Assembly: GCF_018398875.1 (NCBI RefSeq)
Contig: NZ_JAGWDK010000031.1
Span: 1 to 64,000, forward strand
Length of the DNA stretch: 64,000 nt
Source of the DNA: Bradyrhizobium sp. sGM-13
GTDB lineage: Bacteria > Pseudomonadota > Alphaproteobacteria > Rhizobiales > Xanthobacteraceae
Direction of reading: 5' to 3'
Part shown: in pieces, positions 34,452 to 42,090 of the stretch
Position numbering within the stretch: the first letter of the stretch is position 1
Layout: the number at the start of each line of letters is the position of its first letter
Program-made: the position numbers and the translations under genes
Notes under the pieces: model-generated
Databases searched by the model: none
Seen by the model: the letters and a program-made list of their open reading frames with translations, nothing else
What the model was told of the DNA's origin: nothing

Positions 34452-35837
34452 ATGGCTAAGTTCGACGTCGATCTGTTTGTCATCGGCGGTGGTTCGGGGG
34501 GCGTTCGCGCCGCCCGCATCGCTGCCGGCCATGGCGCAAAGGTCATGGTTGCCGAAGAATACCGGATGGGCGGCACCTGCGTGATCCGCGGCTGCGTGCC
34601 GAAAAAGCTGTTCGTGCTCGGCTCGCACGTCCGCCACGAGATCGAGGATGCAAACGGCTTCGGCTGGACCATTCCCGAATTCTCCTTTGATTGGCCGACG
34701 CTGGTCGCCAACAAGGACAAGGAGATCGCCCGCCTCGAAGGCATCTACGCTGCCAATGTCGAGAAATCAGGCGCGCGCATCGTCAAGACGCGCGCCGTGC
34801 TGGAAGACGCCCACACGCTGCGCCTGTTGACCGGCGAAACGGTCACCGCAAAATACATCCTGATCGCGACCGGCGGCGCGCCTAATCATGGGCGGGAGAT
34901 CCCCGGCATCGAGCACGTGATTTCCTCCAACGAGGCGTTTCACCTCACCGAACTGCCGAAGCGCATCGTGATCCAGGGCGGCGGCTATATCGCGCTGGAA
35001 TTCGCCGGCATCTTTGCCGGCTTCGGCTCCGACGTGACCGTGATCTATCGCGGCGACAACATTCTGCGCGGTTTTGATGAGGACGTCCGCAAGCACGTGC
35101 GCGCCGAGATGGAGAAGCAGGGGATTACGATCATCACCGGCTGCACCATCGATAAGGTGGACAAGCACGGCAACGAATACACCACGCATCTATCTAGCGG
35201 TTCGAGCATCGCCTCAGAGAAGGTGATGTTCGCTATCGGCCGCCACCCGAACGTCGCCAATCTCGGGCTCGAGAAGGCCGGAGTCGCCATCAACCCAGCC
35301 AATGGCGGCATCGCCGTCGATGAGTGGTCGAAGACGTCGGTCGACAACATCTATGCGATCGGCGACGTCACCCATCGCCTCAATCTGACGCCGGTCGCAA
35401 TCCGCGAAGGCCATGCCTTCGCCGACACCGTGTTCGGCAAGCGGCAGGTAGCAGTCGACCACGCCACCATTCCGACGGCGGTGTTCTCGCAGCCCGAGGT
35501 CGGCACGGTGGGCCTGACCGAAGCGCAGGCCCGCGCGCAAGTGAGCCATGTCGACATCTACAAGGCCGATTTCCGTCCGATAAAGGCGACGATGTCCGGC
35601 CGCGACACCCGCGTGCTGATGAAACTCGTGGTCGACGGCACCACGGACCGCGTGCTCGGCTGTCACATCGTCGGCGACACCGCCGCCGAAATCGTCCAGG
35701 CGGTTGCCATCGCAGTAAAGATGAAGGCGACGAAGGCCGATTTCGACGCGACGATCGCGCTGCACCCGACGGCGGCGGAAGAACTGGTGACGATGCGGAC
35801 GCCGACGGCGAGGTATGTGAGGCAGGCGGCGGAGTAG
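34452..35837 (+). CDS. gor: Glutathione-disulfide reductase
   Basis: 461 residues. Flavoprotein disulfide reductase: FAD site VIGGGSGGVRAARIAA, redox-active pair Cys43/Cys48 in GGTCVIRGCVPKKL, NADPH site VIQGGGYIALEFAG followed by Y-R-G-D-N-I-L-R, YAIGDVT near 297, and the C-terminal active-site ALHPTAAEE near 437. The R residues after the nucleotide motif favour NADPH and the lack of extra domains favours glutathione over mercury or dihydrolipoamide. It keeps glutathione reduced in the cytoplasm. Confidence 0.95.
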   Translation: MAKFDVDLFVIGGGSGGVRAARIAAGHGAKVMVAEEYRMGGTCVIRGCVPKKLFVLGSHVRHEIEDANGFGWTIPEFSFDWPTLVANKDKEIARLEGIYAANVEKSGARIVKTRAVLEDAHTLRLLTGETVTAKYILIATGGAPNHGREIPGIEHVISSNEAFHLTELPKRIVIQGGGYIALEFAGIFAGFGSDVTVIYRGDNILRGFDEDVRKHVRAEMEKQGITIITGCTIDKVDKHGNEYTTHLSSGSSIASEKVMFAIGRHPNVANLGLEKAGVAINPANGGIAVDEWSKTSVDNIYAIGDVTHRLNLTPVAIREGHAFADTVFGKRQVAVDHATIPTAVFSQPEVGTVGLTEAQARAQVSHVDIYKADFRPIKATMSGRDTRVLMKLVVDGTTDRVLGCHIVGDTAAEIVQAVAIAVKMKATKADFDATIALHPTAAEELVTMRTPTARYVRQAAE

Positions 35838-35845
35838 GCAGAATC

Positions 35846-35962
35846 GTAGGATGGGTTGAGCCCTTGCGAAACCCATCATCTGCTGCGCAACACGAATGAT
35901 GGGTATCGCTTCCGCCTACGCTCGTTGAGCTAAGGCGGACAAGTCGCTCCACCCATCCTACG
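35846..35962. repeat. Extragenic repeat, GTAGGATGGG type, copy A
   Basis: A 117-base unit bounded by perfect 11-bp inverted repeats CGTAGGATGGG (35846-35856) and CCCATCCTACG (35952-35962). Inside is AAACCCATCAT paired with ATGATGGGT. The right half is repeated, slightly changed, at 36903-36970 after the next gene. From memory this is a family common between Bradyrhizobium genes. It fills the gap between gor and the dehydrogenase gene. Confidence 0.75.
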
Positions 35963-36036
35963 GGCTCGGGCTACCGACATCCGCCGCATTCTGATAACGA
36001 CGTCATTCAGTATTCAAGAACAGAGGTAGGCCAATA

Positions 36037-36888
36037 ATGATTGAGCAGATCGGTATCGTAGGCGCAGGCACGATGGGCAACGGGATCGCGCAGGTGTGCG
36101 CGGCGGCGGGCCTTCCGGTGGTCATGACCGATATTTCCGATGCAGCGCTCACCCGCGGCATGTCTGTGGTCGCCAACAGCCTGGAGCGCCTCGTCAACAA
36201 GCAGAAGATGACCGACGCCGACCGTCAGGCGGCGCTGGCGCGCATTACGACGACCACGGACACGGCGAAGTTTTCCACCTGCGATCTCGTGATCGAGGCA
36301 GCCACCGAGAATGAGGAACTAAAGGTCAAGATCCTGAAGGACCTCTGCCCGAAACTGCGGCCGCAGGCGCTGCTCGCGACCAACACGTCCTCGATCTCGA
36401 TCACGAAACTTGCGGCGGCGACCGACCGGCCGGACCGTTTCATCGGCATGCACTTCTTCAATCCGGTGCCGCTGATGGCGCTGTTGGAATTGATCCGGGG
36501 CTTGCAAACCTCCGACGATACCCATGCCAAGGCGGAAGCCTTTGCAAAACGGATCGGCAAGGTGTCGATCACGGCGAAGAACAGCCCGGGCTTTGCGGTC
36601 AACCGCATCCTCTGCCCGATGATCAACGAGGCGATCTTCGCGCTGCAGGAGGGACTGGCGACCGCGGAAGACCTCGACGCCGGCATGAAACTCGGCTGCA
36701 ACCATCCGATCGGCCCGCTGGCGCTCGCCGACATGATCGGTCTCGACACCATGCTGTCGGTGATGGAAGTGTTCTACCAGGGCTTCAACGACCCGAAATA
36801 CCGCCCCGCGCCGCTCTTGAAGGAAATGGTCGCCGCCGGTCATCTCGGCCGCAAGACCGGGCAGGGGTTTTATAGTTACGGGAAGTAG
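36037..36888 (+). CDS. hbdA: 3-hydroxybutyryl-CoA dehydrogenase
   Basis: 283 residues with AGGTAGG ahead of the ATG. NAD-binding IGIVGAGTMGNGIAQVCAAA opens the protein, and the 3-hydroxyacyl-CoA dehydrogenase marks follow: VIEAATENEELK with the catalytic-pair glutamate, LLATNTSSISITKLAA, FIGMHFFNPVPLMALLELI with the active histidine, and GFAVNRILCPMINEA. It is the short single-domain type that oxidises (S)-3-hydroxybutyryl-CoA to acetoacetyl-CoA, for polyhydroxybutyrate or butyrate metabolism. In related genomes it lies beside etfAB; those genes are not here. Confidence 0.92.
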   Translation: MIEQIGIVGAGTMGNGIAQVCAAAGLPVVMTDISDAALTRGMSVVANSLERLVNKQKMTDADRQAALARITTTTDTAKFSTCDLVIEAATENEELKVKILKDLCPKLRPQALLATNTSSISITKLAAATDRPDRFIGMHFFNPVPLMALLELIRGLQTSDDTHAKAEAFAKRIGKVSITAKNSPGFAVNRILCPMINEAIFALQEGLATAEDLDAGMKLGCNHPIGPLALADMIGLDTMLSVMEVFYQGFNDPKYRPAPLLKEMVAAGHLGRKTGQGFYSYGK

Positions 36889-36902
36889 GGGAGCGATAGC
36901 AT

Positions 36903-36970
36903 GTAGGATGGGTATCGCTTCCGCCTTCGCTCTGGCGAGCTGCGGCGGACAAGTCGCTCCATCATCCTAC
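36903..36970. repeat. Extragenic repeat, GTAGGATGGG type, copy B
   Basis: A shorter unit bounded by GTAGGATGGG (36903-36912) and ATCATCCTAC (36961-36970). Its interior, GGTATCGCTTCCGCC and GCGGACAAGTCGCTCCA, matches the right half of the copy at 35846-35962. It reaches to within four bases of the stop of the minus-strand flavodoxin-like gene. Confidence 0.7.
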
Positions 36971-36974
36971 GAAG

Positions 36975-38051
36975 CTACTTCGGATCGGGATCGACAAGAT
37001 CCTTCGCCGGATTCTCCAGCTTCCCCGCGCGTGCCAGCTTCACTGCATTCCCGAGCGCGCGTGCCGCATTGCGTACCTCGTCGTGGAATTCACGGTCCTC
37101 ATCCAGCGCCTGATGCGAAGTGGCGTAGGGCTCCATGTAGCCGATATAGCCCTCGGCTTCGGCGGTGCGGCCGGCCGAGATCAGCGCCATGTCGGTCAGC
37201 CAGTCCGACAGTGAGCGGCGCAGCGTTTCCGCGCCTCCGCTGTCGCCGTGAATCACAAGGCCGAAATGCCGGCCGGCCAGATGGCGCGGATACGGCCATC
37301 CCTTCAGTTCGAGCGCCTTGGCCTGGTCGGCGTGCTTGCCGTGCGTCGAGGTCGGATCGGGATTGCCGCCATCGGCGCAGACCAGGCGATCCATCATCGC
37401 CTTCAGCGGCGTCGGCGCGTGATACCAGTTCACCGGCGCCACGATCAGGATGCCGTGCGCGGCCACCCAGAGCGGATAGATTTCGTTCATCCAGTCGTCG
37501 GTCTGGCCGAGCGAATAGTTCGGATAGCAACTGCAGGGCCAGTGGCAGAGCGGCATCGCGGTGGCGACGCAGGATTTGCAGGGATGAATCTGCCGGCCAT
37601 ATTCCGACGTTAGCCGCGACAGATCCAGGATGTCGACGGCACATCCCATTTCGACCAGCACCGGCTCGGCGAGCTTGACCAGCCGCCAGGTCTTGGATGT
37701 CTCGCCGGGGCAGGTATGCTCGCTTCGCGCCGAGCCGTTGATGACGAGAATGCGCGGCTGCGCAGCGGCATAGTCGTGCCGCCGCTGCGCTTCGAGAATG
37801 GCCTCGCGTGCGGCGAGCCAGTCCACCGCGATTTCGTACTCGGGATCGGCGAAACCCGCGCCCGCCTTGCGGGTCAGCGGGGCCTTGCGGGAATGGCTAT
37901 AGGCGTCCCATGCCGCCGCGACGATGGCATCGAGCTCGCGCTGCAGTGGCTGGAAGACCGGATCGACGAAGCGGCCGCGATAGCGCCTCTCGAATTCCTC
38001 GCGCGGCAATTTGACGGGCGGCATTTCCTTGCGAACGTCCGGCGCCGCCAT
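36975..38051 (-). CDS. Flavodoxin-like NAD(P)H-dependent oxidoreductase
   Basis: 358 residues. The first about 100 residues are a charged helical region without a recognised domain. The flavodoxin-like fold starts at RILVINGSARSEHTCPGETS, with PVNWYHAPTPLKAMMDRLVCADGG as the FMN-loop block (compare T/S-P-x-Y-x-G-x-x-x-x-x-L-K in NADPH-dependent FMN reductases) and HFGLVIHGDSGG. Between them lies an unusual cysteine run, CKSCVATAMPLCHWPCSCYP, with five cysteines and a histidine in 18 residues. The run could bind a metal or Fe-S cluster, as in iron-sulfur flavoproteins, where a compact cysteine motif sits in the same place. Reaction unknown. Confidence 0.75.
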   Translation of the reverse strand: MAAPDVRKEMPPVKLPREEFERRYRGRFVDPVFQPLQRELDAIVAAAWDAYSHSRKAPLTRKAGAGFADPEYEIAVDWLAAREAILEAQRRHDYAAAQPRILVINGSARSEHTCPGETSKTWRLVKLAEPVLVEMGCAVDILDLSRLTSEYGRQIHPCKSCVATAMPLCHWPCSCYPNYSLGQTDDWMNEIYPLWVAAHGILIVAPVNWYHAPTPLKAMMDRLVCADGGNPDPTSTHGKHADQAKALELKGWPYPRHLAGRHFGLVIHGDSGGAETLRRSLSDWLTDMALISAGRTAEAEGYIGYMEPYATSHQALDEDREFHDEVRNAARALGNAVKLARAGKLENPAKDLVDPDPK

Positions 38052-38132
38052 GGATCGATCCTTTCGCGCAAATGATCACTGCCGTCTCAACGTTGCAGCC
38101 GGAGCAGCGGTTCCGGGGCGTGGCCGGAGCAT

Positions 38133-38723
38133 CTATTCCGGACGCCACATGTCGAACAGTTCCGCGGCGCTGACCAGCTCGATCTGCTCGTTGAACCGCG
38201 TCCGATACATGGTCATCAGCGCATCATGGCCGGTGTCCGACGAGCTGCAGAGTGCATCCTGCACGATGATCACGCGAAAACCGAGATCGACCGCGCCGAG
38301 CACCGTGGCAAGCACGCAGACATCGGTCTCCGCGCCTGACACCACCACGGTGCCGACATGCCGCTCGACCAGCAGATGACCGAGCCGCGATCCGAAGAAC
38401 GCCGAATAGGCGGGCTTGTCGACGACCAGAGCCGGCGGTGAGTATCGTGCTAGCGCCGGCACGATGTCGAGCGCGCCGGGCGCGAGATCGCCGCGCGTCG
38501 CGCGCTCCCATTTGGTGAAGTAGACGCGCCACTGGCCGCGACGGTCTTCCGGCCGCTCGGGTGTAATGAAGCGCGTGAATACCGTCCGCTCCTGATATCG
38601 TGCGGCGATCTGCGAGATCACCGGCAATACCCTTTCCATCCATGGCGTTTCCCACACGCCGCCCCTGGCGAAGATGTTCTGCATATCGATGCACAGATGT
38701 GCGGCGTCGCGAATTCCTTCCAT
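38133..38723 (-). CDS. Isochorismatase-like cysteine hydrolase
   Basis: 196 residues. The Asp-Lys-Cys triad of the family is visible: Asp13 in LCIDMQN, Lys103 in VVDKPAYSAF and Cys136 in ETDVCVLATVLGAVDLGF with the cis-peptide before V-C. These enzymes split amides or vinyl ethers such as nicotinamide, carbamoylsarcosine or isochorismate. The substrate is not known here. The gene lies upstream of the flavodoxin-like gene on the same strand with an 80-base gap; they may share a transcript. Confidence 0.88.
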   Translation of the reverse strand: MEGIRDAAHLCIDMQNIFARGGVWETPWMERVLPVISQIAARYQERTVFTRFITPERPEDRRGQWRVYFTKWERATRGDLAPGALDIVPALARYSPPALVVDKPAYSAFFGSRLGHLLVERHVGTVVVSGAETDVCVLATVLGAVDLGFRVIIVQDALCSSSDTGHDALMTMYRTRFNEQIELVSAAELFDMWRPE

Positions 38724-38914
38724 GAGTGGCCTCTCGCCTCATTGAGAAGGCTAATTCGGAAAATGGGAGCTGGTTTCAACAGCCGGCCGGGAACGGCCGG
38801 CCTTGTCAGGCACGCGTAAAGTCGCGACCGAGGCATCGGCGGCTGAGGGTGAGCGGAACTCCCGCCTTTGTGCCACGTTGCATTCGTGGTTGATGGCGCG
38901 TGGACGGAGAGGCC

Positions 38915-39127
38915 ATGGCTTACTTTTCCAGAGGACAGGACGCGATCGAGCGGAGCGGCAAGATCCTGGCGGATGTCGTATGTGCCTTGCTCCTGTTGGC
39001 CTTCGCAATTGCGTACTTCGGCTGGCTAGGCGGCGCGGTTGCGTTTCTCATCGTTGAAGGCGGGCTGCTGGCGGTCGAGTACGTCTTGCCCCGCGACGAA
39101 GGTGATGCGGCCGCCGTGGTGAGGTGA
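38915..39127 (+). CDS. Small membrane protein
   Basis: 70 residues from the ATG at 38915, with GGAGAGG directly upstream. An amphipathic N-terminus (YFSRGQDAIERSGKI) is followed by two hydrophobic segments (about 19-37 and 39-56) and an acidic C-terminus. I recognise no domain. Its stop at 39127 abuts the stop of the convergent esterase gene (39129), leaving no room for a terminator. Confidence 0.65.
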   Translation: MAYFSRGQDAIERSGKILADVVCALLLLAFAIAYFGWLGGAVAFLIVEGGLLAVEYVLPRDEGDAAAVVR

Positions 39128-39128
39128 G

Positions 39129-40034
39129 CTACTCTCCCGCCTGGATCCATTCCGCGGCCCCGCGCCACAGCGTGTCGCGATGCTCGGGCCGGAAAAATCC
39201 CATATGCCCGATCTTGCTCACGCCGGTATCCGCAGGCCTCACCGTGATGATCTCAGGCGCGGTCGAGGTAAATCCCGAACACAACAATTCGACCGCCGGC
39301 CGCGTTGCCCAGGGATCGTCGGACATGCAGAGTGCACGCAACGCGCCCTGATATTTCGGGAAGTTCTGCACGGCCTCGAGCCTGGCATCCTCGAACAGAT
39401 AGCGCGGGCTCATCACCCAGCGGACCCATTGCAGGAATGCATCCTTCGGCAGATCCATGCCGAGGCCGGCCTTGCCGGGCATGTAGCCGAGCGCGCGGGT
39501 CAACGGAGCGCCGACAAAATTGAGCAGGGCATAGACGCGGTAGCGCTCCGGCGCTGTCATCAGTTTCCAGTAGCCGGCTTGTGCGGCGATCAGGAGTGCA
39601 CGCGAAATCTCCGAATTGTTCGGCAACAGGCCGAGCGCCTGGCCGCCGAACGAATGTCCGACATAGACGAAGGGCAGCGCCTTGTAACGCTCCCGCATCC
39701 AGGCGACCGCCGCGGTGATGTCCTGGGCTGCCCAGTCCGACATCGAGGCCTTGAAGCCGACCAGCGATTTCGGCCTGACGGAGCCGGTCAGCGCCTGCGG
39801 CCTCGAGTCGCCGGTGCCGCGATAGTCGTAGGTCAGAACCGCGCAGCCGCGGTGGGCGAGGTAACTGGCAAAGCCCCGGTAGAGCTTGCGGGGAACGGCG
39901 GTCGCCGAATTGACCAGGACCGCATGGCGCTTAGCGCCGCGGGGCAGAAACAGCGTTGCGGCAAGGGGATATCCATCCGTCGCGGGCACCGTGACGTCGT
40001 CGCTAAATATGTCGTCCAGCCCCGGCTCGGCCAC
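39129..40034 (-). CDS. Alpha/beta hydrolase
   Basis: 301 residues from a GTG at 40034 with AGGAG upstream; the longer frame has no family similarity in the extra part. The fold shows as ATLFLPRGAKRHAVLVNSAT, LTYDYRGTGDSRP, the nucleophile elbow FVYVGHSFGGQALGLLP with Ser in G-H-S-F-G, and a late histidine in GHMGFFRPEHRDTLW. It looks like the uncharacterised hydrolase family often annotated as serine aminopeptidase-like. Cytoplasmic. Divergent from the DAHP synthase gene over a 166-base spacer. Confidence 0.82.
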   Translation of the reverse strand: MAEPGLDDIFSDDVTVPATDGYPLAATLFLPRGAKRHAVLVNSATAVPRKLYRGFASYLAHRGCAVLTYDYRGTGDSRPQALTGSVRPKSLVGFKASMSDWAAQDITAAVAWMRERYKALPFVYVGHSFGGQALGLLPNNSEISRALLIAAQAGYWKLMTAPERYRVYALLNFVGAPLTRALGYMPGKAGLGMDLPKDAFLQWVRWVMSPRYLFEDARLEAVQNFPKYQGALRALCMSDDPWATRPAVELLCSGFTSTAPEIITVRPADTGVSKIGHMGFFRPEHRDTLWRGAAEWIQAGE

Positions 40035-40200
40035 CGTGTTCTCCTGCCAGCTTTGCGAGCGGCCATAACAAAAGCGAATTCGGATTTCGCCGCAAGAGCT
40101 TGTCAGGACTACTGGAAATCTAACTGGCGGTCGGCCCGCGGCCTGTGTATAACCCGGCCTTCGTAACCTAAGTTGCGGTTTTTGCTCAGGAGCTAACGTC

Positions 40201-41589
40201 ATGTCCGAGCGGTGGACGCCCGATAGCTGGCGCACCAAGCCGGTGCTGCAGGTCCCCGATTATCCCGATGCCAAGGCATTGGCCGACGTCGAGGCGCAGC
40301 TTGCTACGTTTCCGCCGCTGGTTTTCGCTGGCGAGGCCCGCAACCTGAAGAAGGCGCTGGCCCGCGTCGCGGCCGGCGAGGCCTTCCTGCTGCAGGGCGG
40401 CGATTGCGCCGAGAGCTTTGCCGAGCACGGCGCCAACAACATCCGCGACTTTTTCCGCGTGCTGCTGCAGATGGCCGTGGTCCTGACCTATGCCGGCGCG
40501 CTGCCGGTGGTGAAGGTCGGCCGCATCGCCGGGCAATTCGCAAAACCGCGCTCGTCGAACACCGAAAAAATCAATGGCGTCGAGCTGCCGAGCTACCGCG
40601 GCGACATCATCAACGACATCGCCTTCACCCCGGAAGCGCGCATCCCCGATCCGCAGCGCCAGTTGATGGCGTACCGGCAGTCGGCGGCGACGCTGAACCT
40701 GCTCCGCGCATTCGCGACCGGTGGCTTTGCCAATCTCGGCAGCGTGCACCAGTGGATGCTGGGCTTCCTCAAGGATTCCCCGCAGTCCCGCCGGTACAAG
40801 GAGCTGGCGGATCGTATTTCGGACGCGCTGAACTTCATGCGCGCCTGTGGGCTGGATCTCGAAAGCCATCCCGAACTGCGCGCCACCGATTTCTACACCA
40901 GCCACGAGGCGCTGCTGCTCGGCTACGAGCAGGCGCTGACCCGGGTGGATTCCACCACCGGCGACTGGTACGCGACGTCAGGCCACATGATCTGGATCGG
41001 CGACCGCACCCGCCAGCTCGACCACGGCCATGTCGAATATTTCCGCGGCATCAAGAACCCGATCGGCCTGAAATGCGGCCCCTCGCTGAAGCCGGATGAG
41101 TTGCTCAAGCTGATCGACATCCTCAATCGCGACAACGAGCCGGGACGGCTGACGTTGATCAACCGCTTCGGCTCCGACAAGGTCGGCGATCATCTCGCGC
41201 CGCTGATCCGCGCCGTGCAGCGGGAAGGGCGGGTTGTGGTCTGGTCTTGCGATCCCATGCACGGCAACACCATTACCTCCACATCAGGCTACAAGACCCG
41301 TCCGTTCGACCGGGTGCTGTCGGAGGTGAAGTCGTTCTTCGCGATCCACGCCGCCGAAGGCACCCATGCCGGCGGCGTGCATCTGGAAATGACCGGACAG
41401 GACGTCACCGAATGCATCGGCGGCGCGCGCGCCATCTCCGACGAGGACCTCAACGACCGCTACCACACGGTCTGCGATCCCCGCCTCAACGCCGAACAGT
41501 CGATCGACCTAGCTTTCCTGATTGCCGAACTGCTGAAGCAGGAACGCGCCGGGAAAGCTCAGCCGATGCCGGCCGCAGCGGGACTTTGA
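40201..41589 (+). CDS. aroG: Class II DAHP synthase
   Basis: 462 residues, AGGAGC ahead of the ATG. It condenses phosphoenolpyruvate with erythrose 4-phosphate, the first step of the shikimate pathway. It belongs to the plant-like class II enzymes: WTPDSWRTKPVLQVPDYPD at the N-terminus, LLQGGDCAESFAEH with the metal cysteine, GRIAGQFAKPRSS, GLKCGPSL and CDPMHGNT, and the metal histidine region GGVHLEMTGQDVTEC. Length is normal. dgkA follows after one base. Confidence 0.95.
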   Translation: MSERWTPDSWRTKPVLQVPDYPDAKALADVEAQLATFPPLVFAGEARNLKKALARVAAGEAFLLQGGDCAESFAEHGANNIRDFFRVLLQMAVVLTYAGALPVVKVGRIAGQFAKPRSSNTEKINGVELPSYRGDIINDIAFTPEARIPDPQRQLMAYRQSAATLNLLRAFATGGFANLGSVHQWMLGFLKDSPQSRRYKELADRISDALNFMRACGLDLESHPELRATDFYTSHEALLLGYEQALTRVDSTTGDWYATSGHMIWIGDRTRQLDHGHVEYFRGIKNPIGLKCGPSLKPDELLKLIDILNRDNEPGRLTLINRFGSDKVGDHLAPLIRAVQREGRVVVWSCDPMHGNTITSTSGYKTRPFDRVLSEVKSFFAIHAAEGTHAGGVHLEMTGQDVTECIGGARAISDEDLNDRYHTVCDPRLNAEQSIDLAFLIAELLKQERAGKAQPMPAAAGL

Positions 41590-41590
41590 T

Positions 41591-41944
41591 TTGCTGCGAC
41601 TCTGGCGGGCCACGATCAACACGCGTAACGGCCTCGCTTTTGCGATCCGCTCGGAGCAGGCCGTCCGCGAGGAACTGTTCGCATTGGTGCTGTCGGTACC
41701 GCTGGCCTGGCTGATCGGCACGACCACGATGCGTCGCGTGGAACTGGTTGCGGCCGTCGCCTTTGTCCTGGTGGTCGAACTGCTCAACACCGCGATCGAA
41801 AAGCTCGCCGACCGCCTGACAACCGATCACGACCTGAAGATCGGCCAGGTCAAGGATATGGGATCGGCGGCGGTCGGCGTGGCGCTGTTGATGGCCGGCC
41901 TGTTCTGGCTGTTCGCCCTCGCGGAACGCATGGGCGCCATTTAG
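41591..41944 (+). CDS. dgkA: Diacylglycerol kinase
   Basis: 117 residues from a TTG start one base after the DAHP synthase stop. It has the prokaryotic DgkA fold: an amphipathic start (LWRATINTRNGLAFAIRSE with Glu), and three membrane helices, with the catalytic LLNTAIEKLADRLT segment containing E-x-x-N-T-A-I-E and DMGSAAVGVALL. It phosphorylates diacylglycerol in the inner membrane, recycling it from periplasmic glucan or lipid modification. Translational coupling with aroG is probable; the functional link is not obvious. Confidence 0.92.
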   Translation: MLRLWRATINTRNGLAFAIRSEQAVREELFALVLSVPLAWLIGTTTMRRVELVAAVAFVLVVELLNTAIEKLADRLTTDHDLKIGQVKDMGSAAVGVALLMAGLFWLFALAERMGAI

Positions 41945-41994
41945 ATATGCGGTTCTGATTTGCATCAGAACCGCATATCTAAGTTTTTGTTTTG
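41941..41994 (+). terminator. Very strong rho-independent terminator overlapping the dgkA stop
   Basis: A perfect 19-bp inverted repeat (41941-41959 and 41964-41982) with loop TTGC, followed by GTTTTTGTTTT. The dgkA stop codon TAG at 41942-41944 is within the left arm, so ribosomes finishing dgkA would cover part of the stem. It ends the aroG-dgkA transcript. Confidence 0.92.
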
Positions 41995-42027
41995 ACGCGT
42001 TTTCTTCACGCGAACCGGTATCCACTT
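41991..42027. repeat. Extragenic repeat copy 3
   Basis: TTTGACGCGTTTTCTTCACG followed by CGAACCGGTATCCACTT; this is the reverse complement, with small changes, of the units at 34378-34413 and 22345-22375. It is directly joined to the terminator of dgkA and precedes nadE. Confidence 0.7.
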
Positions 42028-42090
42028 CGCTCGATAAGGCATCAAAGCGAGCAATTGCAGTTTGCTCTTGTGCAAGGCACCATCGCTCCC

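Noticed and set aside
41992..42090. N-terminal extension of nadE
   Set aside because: It translates an extragenic repeat; family similarity begins at the ATG at 42091.
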